Source: Thermoproteota archaeon (GTDB lineage Archaea > Korarchaeota > Korarchaeia > Korarchaeales > Korarchaeaceae). Taken from it: a stretch of DNA of 5,539 bases. Positions within the stretch are counted from its first letter, which is position 1. Each line of letters begins with the position of its first letter. Made by a program: the position numbers and the translations under genes. The notes beneath the pieces are model-generated. The model searched no databases and was not told where the DNA came from. It saw only the letters and a list, made by a program, of their open reading frames with translations. Below, piece after piece: positions 1 through 5,539 of the stretch. The stretch spans positions 1-5,539 of the forward strand of contig QMVZ01000107.1 in assembly GCA_003661365.1 (NCBI GenBank). The letters are read 5' to 3'.

Positions 1-1
1 A

Positions 2-157
2 CTCACTGGGCTAGCGGCCTACATAGTTGAGGCTTTAACATCGTTTTTAATCTTGCGTGCATTTCCTGAGTCCACCTGGGCTCTAATAGGTTTTTTAACA
101 GGTGGAATCCTCGGAGGATTGACTGTGAGCCTCATTTCTAAAGAAAAACCGTTTTAG
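2..157 (+). CDS. C-terminal end of an unidentified membrane protein (5' truncated)
   Basis: An open frame enters from the left edge (first whole codon at base 2) and ends at TAG 155-157, giving 51 residues. The peptide is hydrophobic. Residues about 4-21 could be one membrane helix, broken by a charged R19 and an Ala-Phe-Pro-Glu turn. Residues about 26-45 form a clear second helix rich in Gly, Leu and Ile with a GG...GG pattern. A short basic tail containing Lys-Glu-Lys follows, as expected for a cytosolic C-terminus after a last transmembrane helix. No family-specific motif is visible, so no function is assigned; transporter, permease or small integral membrane protein all fit. It points toward the dodecin gene, with 82 bases between the two stop codons. 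No start is visible, so coding status rests on composition and the lack of stops. Confidence 0.5.
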   Translation, partial: LTGLAAYIVEALTSFLILRAFPESTWALIGFLTGGILGGLTVSLISKEKPF

Positions 158-239
158 GAAAGAACAATGGTAACAGATGAAACTTATAGAACAGCGCAAA
201 TTCAGCGTCGGTAGACCATAAGAACCCAGATGACTAGGT
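158..239. other. Convergent intergenic spacer
   Basis: This 82-base spacer separates the stop of the membrane protein (+) from the stop of dodecin (-). No RNA gene or strong hairpin is apparent. On the minus strand, pyrimidine/T-rich runs at roughly 135-165 lie past the dodecin stop and could help archaeal oligo-T termination, but this is weak. Confidence 0.4.
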
Positions 240-443
240 TTATCTTTCCACTTCGAATGTTATCTTTACTCTTGCCCTGTAAACATCTATCTTTCCATCT
301 TTTACAGTGGCAGACATGCTTAGAACCTTGATTCTTCTAATGTTTCTAATCGTCTTCCGGGCCTGTTCTAAAGCTTCGACAATGGCTTTCTCAAAACCTT
401 CCTTAGATTCACCCACCAATTCTATGTTTTTCAGGACTGTCAT
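240..443 (-). CDS. Dodecin family protein lacking the canonical flavin-binding Trp and Gln
   Basis: This 67-residue protein has the length and pattern of the dodecin family: a first beta strand (KNIELVG), the G-x-S turn at G11-S13, a helix over about 14-34 ending in A-R-K-T-I-R-N-I, and two more strands (V40-V47 and Y55-V65). Dodecins assemble into hollow dodecamers that in characterised members store or buffer flavins; some relatives bind other ligands instead. By hand alignment to Halobacterium salinarum dodecin from memory, its flavin-stacking Trp36 corresponds to R37 here and Gln55 to R56, so flavin binding in the usual mode is doubtful. ATG at 441-443 is the start because it gives the normal dodecin N-terminus; no Shine-Dalgarno motif precedes it. 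The gene lies 119 bases downstream of thrC on the same strand and may have its own promoter. Fold assignment is strong; ligand is unknown. Confidence 0.88.
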   Translation of the reverse strand: MTVLKNIELVGESKEGFEKAIVEALEQARKTIRNIRRIKVLSMSATVKDGKIDVYRARVKITFEVER

Positions 444-451
444 AATACATC

Positions 452-480
452 ATATAATTATATATTGAACTAAAAAGTTC
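452..480 (-). promoter_or_regulatory. AT-rich block with GAACT-AAAA-AGTTC inverted repeat between thrC and dodecin
   Basis: Bases 467-480 are a perfect inverted repeat (5-base arms, 4-base centre), followed on the minus strand by a TATA-like run at 452-466. On the minus strand the repeat contains five consecutive T (472-476). It could therefore be a terminator for the upstream thrC unit, an operator, or part of the dodecin promoter. The AT-rich run is centred only about 16 bases before the dodecin ATG, which is too close for a standard archaeal TATA box. The region around 469-475 has better spacing but a poor match. The role is unresolved. Confidence 0.3.
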
Positions 481-562
481 TCTTGGTAGGTCACGAATCT
501 TAGGATAGCGTTTTCAAAACACCTTCATCAGGTTCTTTTAGCTAAACACAAATCCATTTGGA

Positions 563-1705
563 TCAAAGCAAGTACTTTAAGCCAGAACCCGTATTCATCA
601 GAAGAATCCTGTCGTCCATGGAGAGGATGCCATCATTAACGAGTTTCTTTAGTCCTGCATACGTAGCGGCCCCTTCTGGACAAGCATATATGCCTTCATA
701 CCTTGCGAGATCCTTGATAGCATTAAAAATCTCCTCATCTGTTACGCTAATAGCAAATCCATTGCTATCCCTCAGAACCTTTAGTATCAACTTGCCTGCG
801 AATGGCTTGGGAACCTTTAGGCCGGCAGCGATTGTCTTCGGATTTTTCCACTCTTCGACTGATTCTTTGTCCTCTTTAAAGGCCTTGACGACTGGAGCAC
901 AGCCAGAAGCCTGCACTGATATCATCTTTGGCATCTCACCGCTTATCCAACCAAGTTCCTTAAGCTCTTGGAAGGCCTTCCATATACCGATTAGACCAGT
1001 ACCGCCACCCGTTGGGTATATCACTACGTCAGGCAGTTCCCAGTTAAAGTACTCAGCTATCTCCAGCCCCATCGTCTTCTTTCCCTCAAGCCTGTAGGGT
1101 TCCTTGAGCGTAGACATGTCAAACCAGCCTTGCTCCTTCGCCTTCGCCTTAGCTACCTTTCCAGCATCAGCTATCGTACCCTTTACAAGATGGACATCAG
1201 CGCCAGATACAATGCATTCCCTCTTTGTAACATCAGGAGAGTCCTCTGGCATGAAAACATGGGCTCTTATCCCTGCCTTGGCGCAATAAAAGGATAGAGC
1301 GGCCGCAGCGTTCCCAGCAGACGGCAAAACTATGTCTTTTATGCCGAGGATTCTTGCCTTTGAGACGGCCACGGCCATTCCTCTTGCCTTGAACGTGCCT
1401 GTTGGGTTCAGTGACTCATCTTTTATCCAAAGGCTCCTGAAACCCAAGTTGCTTGCCTTCAAGATTGGAGTAAACCCCTCTCCAAGGGTAATAATATCTC
1501 TCCTATATTTTATCGGAAGGAACTCAAAGTACCTCCATAGAGTTCCTTCTCTCCCCAAGAGATCTTCTTTTTTCAGCTTATCCTTCATCTCTACCAGATT
1601 GTACTTCACTAGAAGAGTGCTACCACAATTCTTACACACTGTCTGTATCTCTTTGTGGGAGTGTGGAGCTCTACAGTTACTGCACTCAAGCCTCTCAACG
1701 AACAT
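563..1705 (-). CDS. thrC: Threonine synthase (PLP-dependent)
   Basis: A 380-residue fold-type II PLP enzyme, expected to convert O-phosphohomoserine and water to threonine and phosphate in the cytosol. The N-terminus carries a zinc-ribbon-like pair, C8-x2-C11 and C24-x2-C27, usual in this group of threonine synthases. The PLP lysine is K106 in NPTGTFKARG. SAGNAAAA at 129-136 is the loop expected around the cofactor and substrate, PTGGGTGL at 231-238 is the phosphate-binding glycine loop, and EGAAT (344-348) and NTGSG (371-375) complete the family signature. Length is normal and the frame is intact. ATG 1703-1705 is well supported: an in-frame TGA lies two codons upstream and the zinc ribbon starts straight after. 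A weak purine stretch (AAGGGATGA) precedes it. It follows the M19 dipeptidase by 17 bases, so the two are probably co-transcribed. Cysteate synthase, a threonine synthase paralogue of some methanogens, cannot be excluded from motifs alone but is less likely. Confidence 0.88.
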   Translation of the reverse strand: MFVERLECSNCRAPHSHKEIQTVCKNCGSTLLVKYNLVEMKDKLKKEDLLGREGTLWRYFEFLPIKYRRDIITLGEGFTPILKASNLGFRSLWIKDESLNPTGTFKARGMAVAVSKARILGIKDIVLPSAGNAAAALSFYCAKAGIRAHVFMPEDSPDVTKRECIVSGADVHLVKGTIADAGKVAKAKAKEQGWFDMSTLKEPYRLEGKKTMGLEIAEYFNWELPDVVIYPTGGGTGLIGIWKAFQELKELGWISGEMPKMISVQASGCAPVVKAFKEDKESVEEWKNPKTIAAGLKVPKPFAGKLILKVLRDSNGFAISVTDEEIFNAIKDLARYEGIYACPEGAATYAGLKKLVNDGILSMDDRILLMNTGSGLKYLL

Positions 1706-1722
1706 GATTCATCCCTTCTATT

Positions 1723-2769
1723 TCATCTCATTACCTTTGAGAAAACCCTCAAATGATTTCCCCCAAGGATTTTCTTGATCTCTTCTTCGCTGTATCCCCT
1801 AGAAACGAGTTCTATAGTTATATTAGGCATCTTACTCGCATCCTCCAATCCAATTGGGGTTGAAGAGATGCCATCAAAGTCAGAGCCAAGGCCAACGTAA
1901 TCAATACCAACAAGATCGATGATGTGCTCCATGTGGTCGACAACATCGCTGACAGTGGCTTGGCCCTCCTTTCTCAAGAACTTCGGGAAGAAGTTCATGC
2001 CTATAACTCCTCCCTTATCTGCTATAGCAGCTATCTGTCTGTCATCCAGGTTTCTGGGATGGTCGCAAAGAGTTCTGCAGTTTGAGTGAGAAGCTATTAT
2101 GGGGGAATCAGTTACCTCGACCAGGTCCCAGAAGCAGGATTCGCTTAGGTGAGAGACATCTATCACTATACCAAGCCTTTCCATCTCTTCAACAACCTTT
2201 AAGCCTAGGTTTGTCAGGCCGCTTTTGGTTCTTTCTTCCTTAACACCATCGGCTAGGAGGTTCCTGTGGTTCCATGTTAGGCTCATCATCCTGACACCAA
2301 GCTTGTGTAGGATCCTCAACATCGAAACGTCTGCCTCTATGGCCTCTCCCCCTTCTAAGGAGAGTATAGCCGCTATTTTTCCGGATTCAATCGTTTTCAG
2401 AATGTCGTCATAAGACCTTATATGCGAAATCTCATCCTTATTTTTCTGGCATTCTCTGTAGAAAATGTCTATCAAGTTTAGTGCCCTGTGAAGAGGTTTT
2501 GGGGGATTAGGAATCTTAGAGACGAAGATAGCAAACACTTGGCAGTCAACTCCTCCCTCCTTCAACCTAGGTATGTCGATGTGTCCCTTGTCTGACCTCT
2601 TTCCTAGGCCCTCTTCCATTCTTGATGGTGTAACAGAGGGAAAAATGTCCGGAAATAGGGCTTGAAGTGTATCGCAGTGGGTGTCCACTACGTAACACCT
2701 CTTGTGCAAGTTTACGGCTTCCTCTACTTCATCTTTAGACAATTCCTTTGACACTGACCTGCTGATCAA
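1723..2769 (-). CDS. Zinc dipeptidase, peptidase family M19 (membrane/renal dipeptidase type)
   Basis: A 348-residue TIM-barrel amidohydrolase-type peptidase that would hydrolyse dipeptides with a binuclear zinc site. The metal-site motifs appear in order: H31-x-D33 in VVDTHCDT, the bridging glutamate E139 in SLEGG, H207 in IDVSHLS, H228 in IIASHSNCR, and the D297 region in YVGLGSDFDG. R239 in HPRNLDD matches the substrate-carboxylate arginine position. No signal peptide or C-terminal lipid-anchor signal is seen, so the enzyme is probably cytosolic, unlike the mammalian membrane form. The start is TTG (2767-2769), the first initiator codon after an upstream in-frame TAG, preceded by GGTGGT at short spacing. 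GTG at 2752-2754 or a TTG at codon 10 are alternatives and would leave the catalytic core intact. It is the first gene of the minus-strand unit and is divergent from tldD. M19 enzymes vary in specificity (L-L, L-D, D-D), which cannot be read from the sequence. Confidence 0.92.
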   Translation of the reverse strand: MISRSVSKELSKDEVEEAVNLHKRCYVVDTHCDTLQALFPDIFPSVTPSRMEEGLGKRSDKGHIDIPRLKEGGVDCQVFAIFVSKIPNPPKPLHRALNLIDIFYRECQKNKDEISHIRSYDDILKTIESGKIAAILSLEGGEAIEADVSMLRILHKLGVRMMSLTWNHRNLLADGVKEERTKSGLTNLGLKVVEEMERLGIVIDVSHLSESCFWDLVEVTDSPIIASHSNCRTLCDHPRNLDDRQIAAIADKGGVIGMNFFPKFLRKEGQATVSDVVDHMEHIIDLVGIDYVGLGSDFDGISSTPIGLEDASKMPNITIELVSRGYSEEEIKKILGGNHLRVFSKVMR

Positions 2770-2894
2770 GCTACCACCGTTACACGTCTCAACCTTTTGC
2801 TCTTTAGTGTTACTACGAAAATGCTACCTTGTAATTTTCATTGTAAAAGGACTTCAATTGCTGTAAGAGATATTTGGCTTAGTTCCCGCGTTTT

Positions 2895-2905
2895 AAATCA
2901 GATTT
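2895..2905. repeat. 11-bp palindrome AAATC-A-GATTT
   Basis: A perfect odd palindrome with 5-base arms around a central A, centred at 2900. It sits inside the wider interrupted inverted repeat 2883-2913. Its position upstream of the tldD TATA-like element suits a regulator site, but palindromes this short arise by chance in AT-rich DNA. Confidence 0.3.
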
Positions 2906-2920
2906 TTGCGGAAATAGCTG

Positions 2921-2931
2921 ATTCTGAGAAT
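2921..2931. repeat. 11-bp palindrome ATTCT-G-AGAAT
   Basis: A perfect odd palindrome with 5-base arms, centred at 2926, about 22 bases upstream of the tldD TATA-like run and 26 bases from the centre of the neighbouring palindrome. TAGCT/AGCTA arms at 2915-2919 and 2938-2942 flank it. It could be an activator or repressor site; there is no independent support. Confidence 0.3.
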
Positions 2932-2952
2932 TCATAGAGCTAGACAAATAAG

Positions 2953-2962
2953 ATTAATTTTT
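2953..2962 (+). promoter_or_regulatory. TATA-like element of the tldD-tldE operon
   Basis: The run ATTAATTTTT is centred about 26 bases before the tldD ATG and preceded by a purine-rich AAATAAG stretch where the archaeal BRE would sit. This spacing would start transcription at or next to the start codon. That fits the absence of any Shine-Dalgarno motif in 2963-2982 and suggests a leaderless mRNA. Confidence 0.45.
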
Positions 2963-2982
2963 CTTGGTCTTGTTCTGCATGG

Positions 2983-4434
2983 ATGTCCTTGGATCCTTCA
3001 TTTGCAGTTGAGGAAGCCAAGTCCGCTGGAGCGGAGTATGTGGATGTAAGGTTGGTTAAGATAACAGATGAGATGATCATAGTCAGAAACGGCAAGCTGA
3101 GGACAGTGCAGTCTATTGAAAGCTATGGAATAGGGGTAAGAGTTCTTTTAAACGGATCTTGGGGCTTTGCCTCCACTTCAAGGGTTGACGAGGAAAACGT
3201 GAGGAGGATCTCAAGAGAGGCTGTGAAGATAGCAAGAGCTAGTTCCTTAGTCAAGAAAAAAGGAGTTAGGCTAGCACCCGTCGATCCAGTTGAAGACAGC
3301 TATTCAACGCCGATTAAAGAAGATCCCTTCTCAGTCCCCTTGGAGGAGAAGATATCGCTTCTAATGGAGTGCGACAAGGTGATGAGATCCAAAGGAGAGG
3401 AGATAAGGGTAACTGAAGCCTCGATGAGGGCCCATAAGGAGGAGAAGATCTTTGCAAGCAGCGAGGGCTCTTTGATAAATCAAGAAATCGTTTGGTGCGG
3501 AGCTGGAATTTCCACTACTGCTGTTGGATATGGAGAAGTTCAGAGAAGATCTCTTCCAGCCTCCTTCAGGGGTGATTTTGCCACTGCGGGGTATGAGTAC
3601 GTCAGAAGTCTCAACTTACTGGATCTTGCTCCTAAGTGCGCTGAGGAAGCAATATCCTTGCTAACCGCTCGTTCATGCCCCTCTGGCTCGATGGATATCA
3701 TCATAGGAGGAAGCCAGCTGGCATTACAGATTCATGAATCTTGTGGTCATCCGACAGAGCTAGATAGAGTCATGGGTTCAGAAGCAAGCTATGCAGGAAC
3801 AAGCTTCTTAACCACAGAAAAGTTGGGAAAATTCAAGTATGGAAGCAAATTCGTTAATCTGGTGGCGGATGCAACCGTGGAGAAAGGGCTTGGTACCTTT
3901 GGCTACGATGACGAGGGAGTTCCAGCTCAAAAGGTGTATTTGGTCAAGGAGGGAATCTTTACAGGCTACCTGACAGATAGGCAGTATGCGGCCGAGCTTG
4001 GATTAGAGAGGAGTACTGGAGCAGCGAGGGCATCGGGGTGGAATAGGATACCAATAGTAAGGATGACGAACATTAATTTGGAGCCAGGAGACTGGGATTT
4101 CGAGGAGCTAATATCCGACACGAGGGACGGTCTTTTCATAGAGACGAACAGGAGCTGGAGCATCGATGACAGAAGGCTCAACTTCCAGTTTGGTACTGAG
4201 ATAGCCTACAGGATTGTCGATGGGGAGATGAAGGAGCTGATAAAGAACGCAACTTATACCGGAATTACATACGAGTTCTGGCGTTCCTGCGATGCTATAT
4301 GCAACGAGAAATACTGGAAGATGTGGGGAACTCCAAACTGCGGAAAGGGAGAGCCTCCACAAACGATGTTTGTGGGACACGGTTGCTCTCCAGCCAGGTT
4401 TAGAAATGTTAGAGTTGGGGTAGGGAGGTTATGA
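2983..4434 (+). CDS. tldD: TldD, catalytic subunit of the TldD/TldE metalloprotease
   Basis: A complete 483-residue member of the TldD/PmbA family, close to the usual length. It carries the zinc-peptidase motif HExxxH as HESCGH (H251, E252, H256), followed by PTELDRVMGSEASYAG, typical of TldD. The third zinc ligand is expected from the C-terminal Cys of the NCGKG motif, here C453. LGTFGYDDEGVPAQ, roughly 305-318, is the conserved strand region beside the active site, and the C-terminus ends in the family pattern PARFRNVRVG. In bacteria the TldD/TldE heterodimer degrades unfolded peptides, trims the microcin B17 leader and degrades the CcdA antitoxin; the archaeal substrate is unknown. ATG 2983 follows a TATA-like element by about 26 bases with no ribosome binding site; no in-frame initiator lies just upstream. 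A second, out-of-frame ATG at 2979 opens only a 10-codon frame ending at 3011. Translation is coupled to tldE, two bases downstream. Confidence 0.95.
   Translation: MSLDPSFAVEEAKSAGAEYVDVRLVKITDEMIIVRNGKLRTVQSIESYGIGVRVLLNGSWGFASTSRVDEENVRRISREAVKIARASSLVKKKGVRLAPVDPVEDSYSTPIKEDPFSVPLEEKISLLMECDKVMRSKGEEIRVTEASMRAHKEEKIFASSEGSLINQEIVWCGAGISTTAVGYGEVQRRSLPASFRGDFATAGYEYVRSLNLLDLAPKCAEEAISLLTARSCPSGSMDIIIGGSQLALQIHESCGHPTELDRVMGSEASYAGTSFLTTEKLGKFKYGSKFVNLVADATVEKGLGTFGYDDEGVPAQKVYLVKEGIFTGYLTDRQYAAELGLERSTGAARASGWNRIPIVRMTNINLEPGDWDFEELISDTRDGLFIETNRSWSIDDRRLNFQFGTEIAYRIVDGEMKELIKNATYTGITYEFWRSCDAICNEKYWKMWGTPNCGKGEPPQTMFVGHGCSPARFRNVRVGVGRL
4423..4429 (+). promoter_or_regulatory. Strong Shine-Dalgarno GGGAGGT for tldE
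   Basis: This purine-rich motif inside the last codons of tldD is a near-complete match to the archaeal 16S anti-Shine-Dalgarno. It is only 1 base from ATG 4431 but 7 bases from ATG 4437, so it favours 4437 as the tldE start. It contrasts with the apparently leaderless first gene of the operon, a common archaeal arrangement. Confidence 0.75.
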
Positions 4435-4436
4435 GA

Positions 4437-5539
4437 ATGAACCTCATAGAGATAGCTAGGTTTGCTGTTGATCAGTGTTTGAAGGCTGGAGCTACGCAAG
4501 CCGAGGCAGGAGTATACAAAAACGTCTCTTATCTAACTAGGTTCGCTAACTCTGAGATCCACCAAAACGTGGGAGAAGAAGACTCGGTGTTGAGGATAAG
4601 GTTCATCTTAGGTAAGAGGATATCAGTCGTCACTTCAAACAGGCTTGAAGAAAGGACCATAAAGGAACTTGTTGAAAGAGCAAAGAGAATAGCAGAACTT
4701 CAGGCAGAAGATCCGGATTTTGTTAGCCTTCCAGAACCCGAGCCTATAGAACCGATCCCTGGAATGTTCGTAAAGAGAACAGCTGAATGCGATCCAATTG
4801 AGAGGGCCGAGATAGCAAAATCACTGATAGAGAGGGCTCATCAATTCAGTAATGTTGAAGCTGTTGCCGGAAATTGTTCAACAAGCGTTATAGAAGCTGC
4901 AGTCGTTAACTCGCTTGGTATTGAGGCCGAAGCCTCAGCAACTGTCGCAGGACTCAGGTCCAACGTTATAGCCTCAGACGGGACATCTAAGGGTTATGGC
5001 TTCGCTGAAACCGTTTCGAAAGATGTAGGTGACCTTAATCCAGAGAAAGTGGGAGAAGAAGCCGCTAGAAGGGCTGTTGATACTCTTCATCCCATGAGGA
5101 TAGAGCCAGGGGAGTATGAGGTTGTCTTCCTACCGTATGCCGTTGCAACCGCTATGTTCTACCTAGCTTACTATGGCTTTACAGCACAATCTTATCAGGA
5201 CGGGGTCAGCTTCGTTTGCGACTACTTGGGCAAAAAAGCCTTTGCAGAATCAGTTAACATATGGGATGACGGGAGGGATCCAAAGGGATTGGCCTTCCCG
5301 TTCGATTTCGAGGGAGTTCCAAAGAGAAAGGTAATCTTAGCAAAGGATGGAGTTCCAACAGGTCTTCTGTATGACTCATACTATGCCCATAAGGAGGGTA
5401 AGAAATCAACTGGGCATGCAGGCCCGTACTTAGGGGCCTTTCCATCTCACATGTTCATGGGAACCGGAGACGCAACTGTTGAGGAGATGATTCAGGAAAC
5501 GAAGAAGGGCCTCCTTATCACAAGATGGCACTATGTCAG
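4437..5539 (+). CDS. tldE: TldE/PmbA, non-catalytic partner of TldD (3' truncated)
   Basis: The frame runs open from ATG 4437 to the window edge, giving 367 whole codons; the family is usually about 430-450 residues, so roughly the last 70 are missing. It has the TldD/PmbA layout: an N-terminal domain (A-G-A-x-Q-A-E near residue 20, N-S-E-I-H-Q near 40), a middle region, and the C-terminal domain with F-E-G-V-P-K-R-K and K-D-G-V-P-T-G-L-L-Y-D-S, the counterpart of TldD's GVPAQ and G-x-x-T-G-Y-L-T-D. Where TldD has HExxxH (here around residues 233-245, PYAVATAMFYLAY) there is no His or Glu, so this is the inactive E subunit that completes the heterodimer and helps form the substrate channel. 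The start at 4437 is chosen for its 7-base spacing from the Shine-Dalgarno motif; ATG 4431, overlapping the tldD stop as ATGA, would add two residues. Confidence 0.92.
   Translation, partial: MNLIEIARFAVDQCLKAGATQAEAGVYKNVSYLTRFANSEIHQNVGEEDSVLRIRFILGKRISVVTSNRLEERTIKELVERAKRIAELQAEDPDFVSLPEPEPIEPIPGMFVKRTAECDPIERAEIAKSLIERAHQFSNVEAVAGNCSTSVIEAAVVNSLGIEAEASATVAGLRSNVIASDGTSKGYGFAETVSKDVGDLNPEKVGEEAARRAVDTLHPMRIEPGEYEVVFLPYAVATAMFYLAYYGFTAQSYQDGVSFVCDYLGKKAFAESVNIWDDGRDPKGLAFPFDFEGVPKRKVILAKDGVPTGLLYDSYYAHKEGKKSTGHAGPYLGAFPSHMFMGTGDATVEEMIQETKKGLLITRWHYV

Larger units (their letters stand above)
2770..2982. other. Divergent intergenic region between the dipeptidase and tldD
   Basis: These 213 bases hold the control regions of both divergent units and no convincing ORF or RNA gene. 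Toward tldD there is a TATA-like run at 2953-2962. Upstream of it lie two short odd palindromes (2895-2905 and 2921-2931), and an interrupted inverted repeat, TTCCCGC (2883-2889) with GCGGAA (2908-2913), that encloses the first of them. TAGCT at 2915-2919 also has its complement AGCTA at 2938-2942. Toward the dipeptidase, a weak TATA-like TTTTACA (minus strand, 2842-2848) would place a transcript start near 2820, giving a leader of about 50 bases. TTGTAA occurs twice, at 2829-2834 and 2841-2846. Confidence 0.5.

Noticed and set aside
558..1097. A 179-codon open frame on the plus strand opposite thrC
   Set aside because: It is fully antisense to a well-supported thrC, its protein is Ser/Leu/Pro-rich with no recognisable motif, and it reads as the shadow of thrC codon use.
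1332..1778. A 148-codon plus-strand frame across the thrC/dipeptidase junction
   Set aside because: It is antisense to both genes, with low-complexity Ser/Leu/Phe content and no domain signature.
2883..2942. Possible small RNA or riboswitch in the divergent spacer
   Set aside because: The inverted repeats are short or bulged and AT-rich, no known riboswitch core or C/D or H/ACA box pattern was recognised, and regulator sites explain them as well.
3966..4499. Three minus-strand frames of 71-90 codons inside tldD and the start of tldE
   Set aside because: All overlap the conserved C-terminal half of TldD, including NCGKG, on the opposite strand, and show no family features or ribosome binding sites.
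5254..5445. A 63-codon minus-strand frame within tldE
   Set aside because: It is antisense to conserved TldE sequence and His/Pro/Leu-rich, a typical shadow.
1..5539. CRISPR array, IS element, tRNA or other mobile signature
   Set aside because: No regularly spaced direct repeats, transposase or integrase motifs, terminal inverted repeats or tRNA cloverleaf were seen by eye. Codon use looks even across the genes.

Overview
The window looks like chromosomal DNA from a thermophilic archaeon. The reasons are: arginine is written almost entirely with AGA/AGG (the complete tldD gene has only a couple of CGN codons), isoleucine ATA is common, one gene has an archaeal-style TATA element about 26 bases before its ATG with no ribosome binding site (leaderless pattern), and the proteins resemble archaeal family members. 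A TACK-type lineage is possible, but the sequence does not fix the taxon.

Layout, left to right. (1) 2-157 (+) is the last 51 codons of an unidentified membrane protein. (2) 240-443 (-) is a 67-residue dodecin-family protein that converges on it. (3) 563-1705 (-) is a PLP-dependent threonine synthase. (4) 1723-2769 (-) is a peptidase family M19 (membrane/renal dipeptidase type) zinc dipeptidase. It lies 17 bases upstream of thrC on the same strand, so the two probably form one transcription unit, with dodecin 119 bases further downstream. (5) 2770-2982 is a divergent intergenic region with a TATA-like element for the right-hand operon and two 11-bp palindromes. (6) 2983-4434 (+) is the catalytic metallopeptidase subunit TldD. 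(7) 4437-5539 (+) is its partner TldE/PmbA, cut off by the window edge.

The theme is peptide breakdown and amino-acid metabolism. A TldD/TldE protease, which in known systems trims unfolded or small peptides, is transcribed divergently from a dipeptidase that would finish short peptides to free amino acids. The dipeptidase is coupled to the last step of threonine biosynthesis. A functional link between the two divergent units is inference from position only. Most of the window is ordinary, well-recognised metabolism. I found no CRISPR array, mobile element, tRNA or rRNA, and no clear candidate for a new system. The most unusual single observation is that the dodecin lacks both residues that bind flavin in characterised flavin dodecins: arginines occupy the Trp and Gln positions.
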